Below are positions 43,301 through 51,413 of a stretch of DNA of 64,000 bases, piece after piece. This DNA comes from CAMAUF01 sp046152925 (GTDB taxonomy: Bacteria > Chloroflexota > Dehalococcoidia > Tepidiformales > Tepidiformaceae): assembly GCA_046152925.1 (NCBI GenBank), contig JBJXFX010000032.1, positions 51,918-115,917 of the forward strand, in the 5' to 3' direction. How positions within the stretch are numbered: the stretch's first letter is position 1; each line of letters begins with the position of its first letter. The notes beneath the pieces are model-generated. The model saw only the letters and a program-made list of their open reading frames with translations. It made no database searches and had not been told where the DNA came from. A program made the translations under genes and the position numbers.

Positions 43301-44778
43301 CAACGCCAGCCGGTCGCCGATGGACGCGCCGGACCGTCCTGGGCCTCGGCGGCGGGCTCGGGGCTGCGCTCTTCCTCCAGGCGTGTGGTGACCGGCCGCC
43401 CGCGGATCGTCTGTCGGCGGGCACATCTGGCGACGCCTCGCCCACGGGCTCGACCGCTCGCGAGGGCGGGCTGCAGGAGCCCCCGACGATCCGGTCGGAG
43501 GGCGGGCGGCTCGACGCCAAGCTCACCATAGCCCCTGCGCTCGTCCCGCACGGAGCGGCCAAGCGGTGGGCCCTGGCTGTGAACGGGACGAGCCCAGGGC
43601 CGACGCTTCGCGTGCGCCCCGGCGACCACCTCCGAATCTTTCTCGAGAACCATTCAGGCCACCCGACGAACCTGCACACCCACGGGCTGAGGGTTGCCGC
43701 GGCCGGAAATGCGGACAACCCGTTCGTCGAAATCCCCGATGGGGGCTCGTTCGCTTACGACATCGACATCCCCGTCGATCATCCGGGCGGCCTGTTCTGG
43801 TATCACCCGCACTTTCATCACCATGTGGCGGAGCAGCTGTTTGCCGGCTTTTTCGGTGCCATTGTTGTCGAAGACGGCTTCGATGTCCGGCGAGAGGTGG
43901 CCGCGGCGACCGAGCGGCTCTTGCTGATCCACGACGCGCGCCCCGGGACCACCGAGGACGCGGTGCTCACCGTGAGCAACATGGAGCAGATGACAGGGCG
44001 CGAAGGGAGCCTCGTCCTTGTCAATGGCCAGGAGCAGCCCTCCATCCGGGCCAAGCCGGGTCGGCTTGAGCGATGGCGGATCCTCAACGCCAGCCCTTCG
44101 CGGTTCTACCGGTTGAGCCTTGAAGGAAGCCGCATCCACGTCATCGGGTCGGACGGCGGCCGCCTGTCCGCCGGCGTCACGGTCGACACGCTCGACCTCG
44201 TCCCCGGTGAACGGGCGGAAGTGCTCGTGGCAGTACAGGGGCCGGGCACGTTCGACCTGAAAACACTTGCCGTGGATCGCGGTAGCCCTGGGATGGGCCG
44301 GGGCCGCCCCGGGACGAGCGGCGCCGCCATCCTTGCCCGCCTTGAGGTGTCCGAGCAGACTGCTCTGCCCGCGATGCCCACTTCACTTGAACTACTCGAC
44401 GACCTCTCGCGGGTGAACCCCGATCGGACGCGTGAGTTGGTGTTCAGCATGCAGGGCATGAACTTCTTCATCGACGGCCGCTCGTTCGACCCCAAACGTG
44501 TCGATATTCAGACGCGCTTTGGCGCGGTCGAGGAGTGGACGGTCCGCAACAGCTCCACGATGGACCATCCGTTTCATCTTCACGTCTGGCCGTTCCAGGT
44601 CGTCGGGGCGAGCAATCAGTCTGTCCAACCGGGCTGGAAGGATGTTGTCAACGTCCCAGCTGGGGGCTGGGTGCGGTTCCGGGTTCGGTTTGACACGCAC
44701 GCTGCCAAGACGGTCTACCACTGCCACATTCTGGACCACGAGGACATGGGGATGATGGGGATTATCGAAGTGACCTAA
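43294..44778 (+). CDS. Multicopper oxidase, Tat-exported lipoprotein
   Basis: This 494-residue enzyme is of the CueO/FtsP-like group. It has a Tat motif (RRTVLGLG, from residue 12) and a lipobox LQAC with Cys31. All copper ligands are visible: HTHG, WYHPHFHHH, HPFHLH and the C-terminal HCHILDHEDMGMM, giving trinuclear and type 1 copper sites. Likely roles are oxidation of Cu(I) or other metals, or of phenols, outside the membrane. The GTG start at 43294 overlaps the DUF302 stop. It is the third gene of an operon headed by ArsR, suggesting metal- or sulfur-stress control. Confidence 0.93.
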   Translation: MLATPAGRRWTRRTVLGLGGGLGAALFLQACGDRPPADRLSAGTSGDASPTGSTAREGGLQEPPTIRSEGGRLDAKLTIAPALVPHGAAKRWALAVNGTSPGPTLRVRPGDHLRIFLENHSGHPTNLHTHGLRVAAAGNADNPFVEIPDGGSFAYDIDIPVDHPGGLFWYHPHFHHHVAEQLFAGFFGAIVVEDGFDVRREVAAATERLLLIHDARPGTTEDAVLTVSNMEQMTGREGSLVLVNGQEQPSIRAKPGRLERWRILNASPSRFYRLSLEGSRIHVIGSDGGRLSAGVTVDTLDLVPGERAEVLVAVQGPGTFDLKTLAVDRGSPGMGRGRPGTSGAAILARLEVSEQTALPAMPTSLELLDDLSRVNPDRTRELVFSMQGMNFFIDGRSFDPKRVDIQTRFGAVEEWTVRNSSTMDHPFHLHVWPFQVVGASNQSVQPGWKDVVNVPAGGWVRFRVRFDTHAAKTVYHCHILDHEDMGMMGIIEVT

Positions 44779-44793
44779 GGTCTCGGCTCCCAA

Positions 44794-46509
44794 CTACGGG
44801 ACGTCGACGCAGTTGCCCGTCCCCGCTCGCACGGAGTGATCTGGGTTGGCGACCAGGATGCAGAGTTGGCGGGCGTTGGCGGGGCGCTGCCCTACGGCAT
44901 ATCCCGTGAACGGCGAAGCGCCACCGTAAACCACCCAGGGCCCGGTCCCCGGCGCTCCGGCTTGGGCGAGCGGCACCGTATCGAAAAAGAAGTGGACGTG
45001 GTTGCCGGGCAACGCATAGGTGAAGCCTGAGGTTTCGAAGCTCACGCTGTACCGGCCGCTTTCGATTGTGACGCGGTTGATCCGCGCCCAGCCACCCTGC
45101 GGCGTCGGTGTCGGCGTCCGCGTGGGAGTCGGGGGCGGTGATGTCGGAGTTGCGGTGGCGGGCGGGCTCGTGGCTTGTGTCGTTGCCGCCGCGGTACCGG
45201 TGGCGACGGAGCTGGAAGGGGCGGCGGCCGCCGGAGTTTCGCCGTTTGCGCTGGGGGCGTCGTCGTCGCCGTCACCGCCGGAGAGCGCGATCACGGCAAT
45301 TGCGGCGACGGCCAGCACTGCCGCGGCGGCGCCGCCAAACAGGGCGAGGCGTCGCTTGCCGGTGTTGGCGGGCCGTTTTGGTGGCGGGGCCACGGCTGTT
45401 GGGGTTGACGGCAGACTGGAGAGCGAAACTTGGGGCGCTGGGCGGGCGGCTGGTGGTGGCGGTTCGACGCCCAGCCCCGCCGGTGGCGCTGGACTGACGG
45501 GCGTGGGAATCGCCACACGGGTTGCAGCCGGGTTGAGCCGCACGCGCGGCGCCGGCTGTGGCGGGGCGCTCGGCGTGCGCGTGGGCTCGTCCGGAGGGGC
45601 AAGGGTTGGGCCGGATGGGACGACCACAGGCGGCGTCGCCGCCTGTGCCGTCGGCGGCGGCACCGTGGCGGGTGCGGACGTGCGCGTCGCGCGGCGAGCC
45701 CGTTCAAGCGCCCCGGCGAGCTCGCCTGCCGACGCGTACCGGTCGAGCGGGTCCTTTTCGAGGCAGCGGCGGACGATGTTCTGGACGGCGTCGGGCAGCT
45801 GGCCGAGCGGCGCCATCGGCAACGATGCCGTCCGGTGTTGGAGCATGACGTCGATCGCAGAGCGTCCGGAGTACGGGACGCGCCCCGCCAGCATCGCGTA
45901 GAGCGTCACGCCAAGGGCGTAGATGTCGGAGCGTTGGTCGGCCTCACCGTCGGCCTGTTCGGGCGCGGCGTAGGCGGGTGTGCCGAGGAAGCTCCCGGTG
46001 ACCGTCACGCCCGCGCCAGCCGTCGACCGCGCTATGCCGAAATCGGCGACTTTCACGCGCCCCTGCTGGTTGAGCAGGATGTTGTCTGGCTTGATGTCGC
46101 GGTGGACGACGCCGCGGGCGGCGGCCTCTTCGAGAGCGCGGGCGACTTCGCCGGCGATGCGAAGCGCCTCGTCCTGGTCCAGGGGCCCGCGCGAGATCTT
46201 GGTCGAGAGCGCTTCGCCCTCAACCAGCTCCATGACCAGGTAGTACTGGGCTTGTTCAACGCCGAAGTCGAGCAGGTGCACGGTGTAGGGGGAACGGAGG
46301 AGGGCCGCCAGATGGGCCTCGCGTTCGAATCGTTCCGTGAACGACGGGTCGGCCGCGAGGTGCGCCGGAAGGAGCTTGAGCGCGACCCGGCTGCCGTCGC
46401 GACGGTCACGGGCCTCGAAGACCGAGCCCATGCCGCCCTGGCCGATCTGCCGGACGAGGTCGTAGTGCTTGATGCTTGCAGGGTAGGGCTGGGCCGTGCC
46501 GTCGGCCAT
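44794..46509 (-). CDS. Transmembrane Ser/Thr protein kinase (PknB-like)
   Basis: This is a 571-residue receptor-like kinase. The kinase domain (about 16-272) has glycine loop IGQGGMGSV, Lys45 in ALKLL, the catalytic loop HRDIKPDN (Asp138), DFG (156-158) and the APE motif. A Pro-rich juxtamembrane linker follows (280-382), then one transmembrane helix (387-410). Outside is a Pro/Thr-rich stalk and a roughly 100-residue domain with two Cys (HVHFFFDTVP, ARQLCILVANPDH). The external domain is not PASTA. ATG at 46509 has AGGAG upstream. It lies 80 bp downstream of the FHA-ABC transporter gene, its probable substrate. Confidence 0.95.
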   Translation of the reverse strand: MADGTAQPYPASIKHYDLVRQIGQGGMGSVFEARDRRDGSRVALKLLPAHLAADPSFTERFEREAHLAALLRSPYTVHLLDFGVEQAQYYLVMELVEGEALSTKISRGPLDQDEALRIAGEVARALEEAAARGVVHRDIKPDNILLNQQGRVKVADFGIARSTAGAGVTVTGSFLGTPAYAAPEQADGEADQRSDIYALGVTLYAMLAGRVPYSGRSAIDVMLQHRTASLPMAPLGQLPDAVQNIVRRCLEKDPLDRYASAGELAGALERARRATRTSAPATVPPPTAQAATPPVVVPSGPTLAPPDEPTRTPSAPPQPAPRVRLNPAATRVAIPTPVSPAPPAGLGVEPPPPAARPAPQVSLSSLPSTPTAVAPPPKRPANTGKRRLALFGGAAAAVLAVAAIAVIALSGGDGDDDAPSANGETPAAAAPSSSVATGTAAATTQATSPPATATPTSPPPTPTRTPTPTPQGGWARINRVTIESGRYSVSFETSGFTYALPGNHVHFFFDTVPLAQAGAPGTGPWVVYGGASPFTGYAVGQRPANARQLCILVANPDHSVRAGTGNCVDVP

Positions 46510-46589
46510 CGACCGCTCCTGGAGTTCGTGCGGCGAGTATACGAGAAGCCCTTGGAGTTGCGCCGCAAGCCGCAGGACTCCGGGCTGCC

Positions 46590-49325
46590 TCAGAGCGTGT
46601 CCTTTCGCTTCTGGAGCACGTAGAGGACCACGGCGAGACCGGCGATGATCGCCGCCATCGCGACCCAGCAGGTGAGCAGCTCGGCGTTGAACACCGCGCT
46701 GAACTGGTTGTCGACGCCGCCGAAGGTCAGCGCGCGCGATTCGGCGGATTCGATGCCCGGCACGCCTGGCACGTCACAGGCGGCGAAGTCTCCCGTGCAG
46801 CCCGACGACGTAACGCCGAACGCGGCGACTATCGCTTTGAAAGCCCACGCCGTGCTCGTGACGCCGCCGAACACCGTCCCGATGATGCCTAGGTCGTCGA
46901 GGTTGACGAGGCCCCCGGAAAACACGACCTGGACGACGATCAGGCCGATGATCAGCATCATCGCTTGCTCTTCCTTGCGGGTCAGCGTCGAAATCAGGAG
47001 CGCCCACATGACGCCGGACATGACCGCGAGGACGAGGGTGAGGTAAATGGCGAGGTACCCGGCGGCCGATGCCTCCGGGAAGTCGAGGAAGAGCGCCTTC
47101 GCGATCACGAGGATAAGGCCGTGGTAGATGGCGAACAGCGCGCCGATCGCCATCTTCGAGCCGAGATACGGCCAGATCTTGAGCGAAACCGCGCGTTCGC
47201 GGGCGTAGATCGCCGCCTCCTTCACGATTTCGCGGACAGAGCTGAGCGAGCCGATGAGGAAGGGGATGAGCGAGCCCAGGAACATCATCGTCATCGCGGT
47301 GCTTCCGTCCCCGCTGAGTGGGTCCAGGACATCCCGCGGCCACGCGACGAGGTCGATCAGCGAGAGGATTGGGGCGAGCAGGAAGAGCAGGAGCAGGTTG
47401 ACGCGGTCGCGACGGATGAGGTCGAAGTAGCGCGTTGAGAGGACGCGCCATTGCCGGAAGGCCGACGACGTGCGCGCGGCGGGGAGGGCGCTCCGCTCGG
47501 CCGGCGGGGCCGCAGCCGCGATCGCCGCCGGGTCGCTCCCGAGGCGGCCAGCGACGAACTGGCGGAAGTGCCCTGATTGGCGATAGAGCGCGCCCCATTC
47601 GTCCGGCGACTTCTCACCCTCAAGCTTCTCGTAGATGCCATCGAAGTCCGAGACGCCGAAATAGGTGAGCGCCTCGTCGGGCGGCCCGAAATAGGCGAGA
47701 TGGCCCCCGCGCGCGAGAAACAAGACCTGGTCGCAGAGCATGACGTTCTTCGTCGCATGGGTGATCAGCAGGATCGTGTGGCCGTCGTCGGCGAGGCGGC
47801 GAAGGAGCCGCATCAATTGGCTTTCCGTGCCGGGGTCCAGCCCGGAAGTTGCCTCGTCCAGGAAGAAGACGCCCGGCTGGGTGAGCAACTCAGCGCCGAT
47901 GGAGACGCGCTTTCGCTGGCCGCCGCTCAGGGAGCCGACGGGCGTCTCTCTGCGCTCCTTGAGTCCGAGTGTCGCGATGACTGATTCGACCTGTGTCGTC
48001 CGTTCGTCTGGGGTGACATCGTCTGGGAGACGGAGGTCGGCGGTATAGGCGAGGGCGCGTCCCACCGGGAGGTCCTTGTGCAGGATGTCGTCTTGCGGGA
48101 CGAAGCCGAGGGTCGTCCGGAACGCCTGGTAATTCGCGTACAGCGATGTCTGGTTGAGGCGGACATCGCCTCCGGTGGCTGGCCGCAGCCCGCTCAGCGC
48201 GTTCAGCAGCGTCGACTTGCCGGATCCGCTCACGCCGACGACGGCGATGAACTCTCGCGGCTCGACGACCACCGAAATGTCTTGGAGCAGGTTGAGCTTG
48301 GGGCTAACGCGCTGGTTGAGATGGATGGCGGTGAGCCGGAAGTCGCGTCCCGAGTCGGCGGCCACGGCTCCCGCCGTTAGGTCGAGCCGGACCGGCCCGA
48401 TTAGCACAATGTCTGCCGGCTTGAGCGCTTGGACGACGCCCTTTTGGAGCGGCACGCCGTTCACGTAGGTGCCGTTGGTGGAGCCCAAGTCTTCGATCGT
48501 CAGCTGGCCGCCGCCCGTGGGGGAGATCCGCGCGTGGACCTTCGAGACGGTAGGGACATCGATCCGCACGTCGCAGCTCGCGTCCCGGCCGACGAGCAAC
48601 GGCTTAGTCACCGTGGTGACGGCTCGTGGGTCGGCCGCTGGCGCCGGCGTCGCGAGATAGCGCAGCGAGACTTCCGACGCGATCTCCAGGACATCGCCAG
48701 AGACGAGGTCGTGGCTCTCGACGCGTTGCCCGCGAACCTGGATCCCATTCGTCCGGCTGAGGTTTTCCGCGCGATAGCCGCTCGCCGTGCGCCGAAGGAC
48801 GAGGTGCTCACGCGAGACCACGTCGTTGTCGACGCGAATGTCGTTTTCCGCCGCCCGGCCGATACGTACGAGGTCGCTCGAAAGGGACACAACCTGCGTC
48901 CCGGCGGAGGTCGTCACTTCAAGCTGGGGCGCGGGCGCTGCGGCGACCATCGTGGCGCCTGGCCGAGCGGCGGGCGGCGACGGCGCGAGGACGGTCTCCC
49001 GTGGCCCGCCAGTGCCCGCGGCCTGCGGCGAACCGCCTGAGAGGGTGATGAGGGAGCTTCCGAGCGCGATCGTATCGCCGGCTTGCACGCGCGCGGGCAC
49101 GCGAGCGTCGAGGTCTTTCCCGTTGATTTTCGTCCCGTTCGCGCTGCCGAGGTCGGTGTAGACGCCGCTTGCGGGGCTATCGACGACGAGCATCCCGTGG
49201 CGGCGGGAGACGTCGATATCGTCGACGCGCACGGCACTGTCGGGGGAGCGGCCGATCGAGACGGCGCCGTCGACGACGAGGCGCTGGCTCCCGGCGGTCG
49301 TCCGCACGTGGATTTCTAATGGCAT
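46590..49325 (-). CDS. ABC exporter with three N-terminal FHA domains (Rv1747-like)
   Basis: This 911-residue protein combines phosphothreonine recognition with export. FHA1 (about 15-95: IGRSPDS, SRRHG, SANGTKING), FHA2 (about 130-220: IGRAAEND, SREH, RTNGIQVRG) and FHA3 (about 235-320: VGRDASCD, SKVHA, STNGTYVNG) precede an ABCG-type ATPase (GVSGSGKSTLLNALSG, SGGQRKRVSIG, FFLDEATSGLD). Six transmembrane helices of the ABC2 type follow (about 640-911). Mycobacterial Rv1747, with two FHA domains, is regulated by its neighbour kinase PknF. The kinase gene directly downstream suggests the same logic here. Export substrate unknown; envelope lipids or glycans are likely. Confidence 0.93.
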   Translation of the reverse strand: MPLEIHVRTTAGSQRLVVDGAVSIGRSPDSAVRVDDIDVSRRHGMLVVDSPASGVYTDLGSANGTKINGKDLDARVPARVQAGDTIALGSSLITLSGGSPQAAGTGGPRETVLAPSPPAARPGATMVAAAPAPQLEVTTSAGTQVVSLSSDLVRIGRAAENDIRVDNDVVSREHLVLRRTASGYRAENLSRTNGIQVRGQRVESHDLVSGDVLEIASEVSLRYLATPAPAADPRAVTTVTKPLLVGRDASCDVRIDVPTVSKVHARISPTGGGQLTIEDLGSTNGTYVNGVPLQKGVVQALKPADIVLIGPVRLDLTAGAVAADSGRDFRLTAIHLNQRVSPKLNLLQDISVVVEPREFIAVVGVSGSGKSTLLNALSGLRPATGGDVRLNQTSLYANYQAFRTTLGFVPQDDILHKDLPVGRALAYTADLRLPDDVTPDERTTQVESVIATLGLKERRETPVGSLSGGQRKRVSIGAELLTQPGVFFLDEATSGLDPGTESQLMRLLRRLADDGHTILLITHATKNVMLCDQVLFLARGGHLAYFGPPDEALTYFGVSDFDGIYEKLEGEKSPDEWGALYRQSGHFRQFVAGRLGSDPAAIAAAAPPAERSALPAARTSSAFRQWRVLSTRYFDLIRRDRVNLLLLFLLAPILSLIDLVAWPRDVLDPLSGDGSTAMTMMFLGSLIPFLIGSLSSVREIVKEAAIYARERAVSLKIWPYLGSKMAIGALFAIYHGLILVIAKALFLDFPEASAAGYLAIYLTLVLAVMSGVMWALLISTLTRKEEQAMMLIIGLIVVQVVFSGGLVNLDDLGIIGTVFGGVTSTAWAFKAIVAAFGVTSSGCTGDFAACDVPGVPGIESAESRALTFGGVDNQFSAVFNAELLTCWVAMAAIIAGLAVVLYVLQKRKDTL

Positions 49326-49402
49326 CCGCGCGCCTCCCCAGAAGATTCGCTACAGCATGGGGATTCGGTCAGGGAAGGGGAAGCGCTCCGCCCCTCCGCC
49401 AC

Positions 49403-50122
49403 CTACGTCCGCCGCCCCGCCGGGCCCAGGGCGAACGAAGCGAGCACCAGCGCCCCGCCAACTGCGAGTGTGAGGACGCACGGCACGACGACTTCCGGGC
49501 TCAGGTTGTCGATGGCCGCGACCACCGCCGACTTCATGATTGTCCGGAACGACTCCGGGACGTCGCCCGCGTCGTCCAGCGCGACATCGACGACGAGGTC
49601 TTCGACGACACCCTGGAGACCGAACCAGAGCATCAGCGCGACGCCCCCGCTCGCAGCCATGGCGACGCCAACCCAGCGGCAGAGGCGAGCCCAATCGCGC
49701 AGTAGCGACAGCCCCAGGACGACGAGCGCGGCAAGGAAGACGAGCAGCGCGACCGGCTCCAGGGCGTTGAATATGTCCACGACGCGGCTGAAGTCGTCGA
49801 GGCTTGTATCGATCGCGGTGAGCGCGTCGTCGGCGCCGGTGATGATCTCGTCGGCAGTGGGGAGTTCGAACGAGCTATCGCCGTCAAACAGCGAGGTGAG
49901 GTCGTCGATCAGCGTCTCTGGGTCGAGGAACGCCTCAGGGTCTTCGAGCATGGCATCGAACACCTGCCCGAAAACGTCGCCGTCCTCGAGGGCGCTGAGG
50001 TAGAAGTCCTCATTCAGGATCACGCCGTTGACGGCGCGCGAACCAGCAAACGCGGAGAAGGCCACGACCGCGACCAGGAGCAGCGCGACCCGTCCCCCCG
50101 TGCCGAGCCCAGAAGCGATCAT
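49403..50122 (-). CDS. Hypothetical membrane protein
   Basis: This 239-residue protein has an N-terminal transmembrane helix (VALLLVAVVAFSAFAGSRAV), an acidic extracytoplasmic domain (about 35-125, many Asp and Glu), two central helices (about 128-170) and a final helix (VVPCVLTLAVGGALVLASFA). I recognise no family. It has a leaderless-type promoter at 50131-50136 and is in the same direction as the FHA-ABC and kinase genes, with a 77-bp gap, so it may head that signalling/export group. Confidence 0.75.
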   Translation of the reverse strand: MIASGLGTGGRVALLLVAVVAFSAFAGSRAVNGVILNEDFYLSALEDGDVFGQVFDAMLEDPEAFLDPETLIDDLTSLFDGDSSFELPTADEIITGADDALTAIDTSLDDFSRVVDIFNALEPVALLVFLAALVVLGLSLLRDWARLCRWVGVAMAASGGVALMLWFGLQGVVEDLVVDVALDDAGDVPESFRTIMKSAVVAAIDNLSPEVVVPCVLTLAVGGALVLASFALGPAGRRT

Positions 50123-50130
50123 GGCCGCGG

Positions 50131-50136
50131 ATTGTA
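50131..50136 (-). promoter_or_regulatory. -10 box of a leaderless-type promoter (TACAAT)
   Basis: TACAAT on the minus strand ends eight bases before the ATG at 50122. No Shine-Dalgarno is present. Confidence 0.5.
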
Positions 50137-50169
50137 GGCGCGCGGACGAAACGCGCAGCCTGTGCGACG

Positions 50170-50375
50170 GGCTTACCTCACCTCAACGCCCGCTATTACG
50201 ACGCGAGGCGATGCGCTTCATCAGGCCCGACCGGACCGTCGAGAGTCACGGGCCGCAATCACTCAACCGCTACTCGTACGCGCTGGACAGCCCGCTCGTA
50301 GGCAACGACACCTCGGGGCTCATACTTGAGAAGATCGAAGAGGAGGTCCTCCGTTTCGCGCTGGCGGAGCCCTAG
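50170..50375 (+). pseudogene. RHS-repeat core-domain fragment with frameshift
   Basis: The frame from 50170 reads GLPHLNARYYDA, the hallmark of RHS/YD-repeat core domains. After a one-base loss near 50206 another frame continues AMRFIRPDRTVESHGPQSLN and RYSYALDSPLVGNDTSGL, where intact proteins read like GRFISPD...NRYSYALNNPL..DPTG. It then runs 18 more residues to a TAG at 50373. The N-terminal thousands of residues of an RHS protein are absent, so this is a small relic, a frequent sign of island or toxin-locus decay. Confidence 0.75.
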
Positions 50376-50510
50376 CCGCGAGCCCACCGTCCGGCGCTGA
50401 ACCGGGTGGCTTGACCGTCGGCAGGTCGGTAACCAGGAACCCACGAGTTCCGATATTTGCTTGGCCGGGCCGGCGGCACGCCCGGGTGAAGGTGCGAAGG
50501 CCAGTAGAAG

Positions 50511-51413
50511 CTAGCCAAGTCGGGCCGCCTGCCGGAATTGCCAGGTCGCTTCCGCGACGGCCGTCCCATCTGCGAACGCAGGGAAGTCCCCCGCAGGCCC
50601 CCCCCGGACGATCCCCGCCCAGGCATCGAGCATCTCGACGATGGCCCCGATTCCCGGATCCGGCCGCCGCCATAGGCGCCGCCACCCGGACTCGAGCGTA
50701 CTCGGCGGCCCACCATGGAACGTGCGGTCCCCTACCCGAGCAACCTCCAGGTACACCCCGCGCATCGACGCCCGAACTTCGAAGCGCTGCCCGCCCGACA
50801 TCTCCAGCCGCGCACGCGCCCACGTCGTGCCGGCGGACGCCGAGACTCGTACGATGTCCGCGCCGGTCGTCCACCGTGCCAGGTCGAACCCGTGCGGAAG
50901 CAGGTCGCTGACGATGTCGATCTCCCTTGTGACCGGATCCCAGAGTCGCGGATCGGAGCGTATCCCGAACGCCAGGCGCTCGGCTCCGGCCGCGCGGAGG
51001 CGCACGGGCTGGTATGCGGGCCACCAGCGGCGCGAAAGGGCTGGCCTGAGCAGTCTGTCCGCCCCCGCGTCGTTCAGTCGGGCCAACTCGGCCGGCTCCA
51101 AGCAGATCGGCTTCTCGGCGAGCGTCGGGTGGCCACACTCGAGCGCCAAGAGCACGTCAGTGGTGTGCTGTCGTGCCGGCGTCAGCACGAGCACGGCGTC
51201 GACCTCCTCCGCGGCCAGGAGTTCACCCAATCCCGCGTACTGCCGGACAGCGGGCCCGGCAAGCGCCGCCCGCGCAGGCAACGGGTCGGCGATCGCCAGG
51301 AGCCGCATCCTCCGGGAACGGGCCAGTGCCGGCTGGTAGAGCCGCTCGAACGCGCGCCCCGCCCCAGAAATCGCGAGCCGTACATGATCGTCGCCCCTTC
51401 GATCCGCACTCAT
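50511..51413 (-). CDS. Gfo/Idh/MocA-family oxidoreductase
   Basis: This is a 300-residue NAD(P)-dependent oxidoreductase-fold protein. The Rossmann start is LAISGAGRAFERLYQPAL, followed by VDAVLVLTPARQHTTDVLLA and the family AEKPICLEP motif (usual EKP). The C-terminal domain has SDLLPHGFDLARW, with the conserved His. Such enzymes oxidise or reduce sugars or cyclitols. ATG at 51413 overlaps the stop of the phosphodiesterase-like gene as ATGA, so the two form one operon. It sits in the accessory island. Confidence 0.85.
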   Translation of the reverse strand: MSADRRGDDHVRLAISGAGRAFERLYQPALARSRRMRLLAIADPLPARAALAGPAVRQYAGLGELLAAEEVDAVLVLTPARQHTTDVLLALECGHPTLAEKPICLEPAELARLNDAGADRLLRPALSRRWWPAYQPVRLRAAGAERLAFGIRSDPRLWDPVTREIDIVSDLLPHGFDLARWTTGADIVRVSASAGTTWARARLEMSGGQRFEVRASMRGVYLEVARVGDRTFHGGPPSTLESGWRRLWRRPDPGIGAIVEMLDAWAGIVRGGPAGDFPAFADGTAVAEATWQFRQAARLG

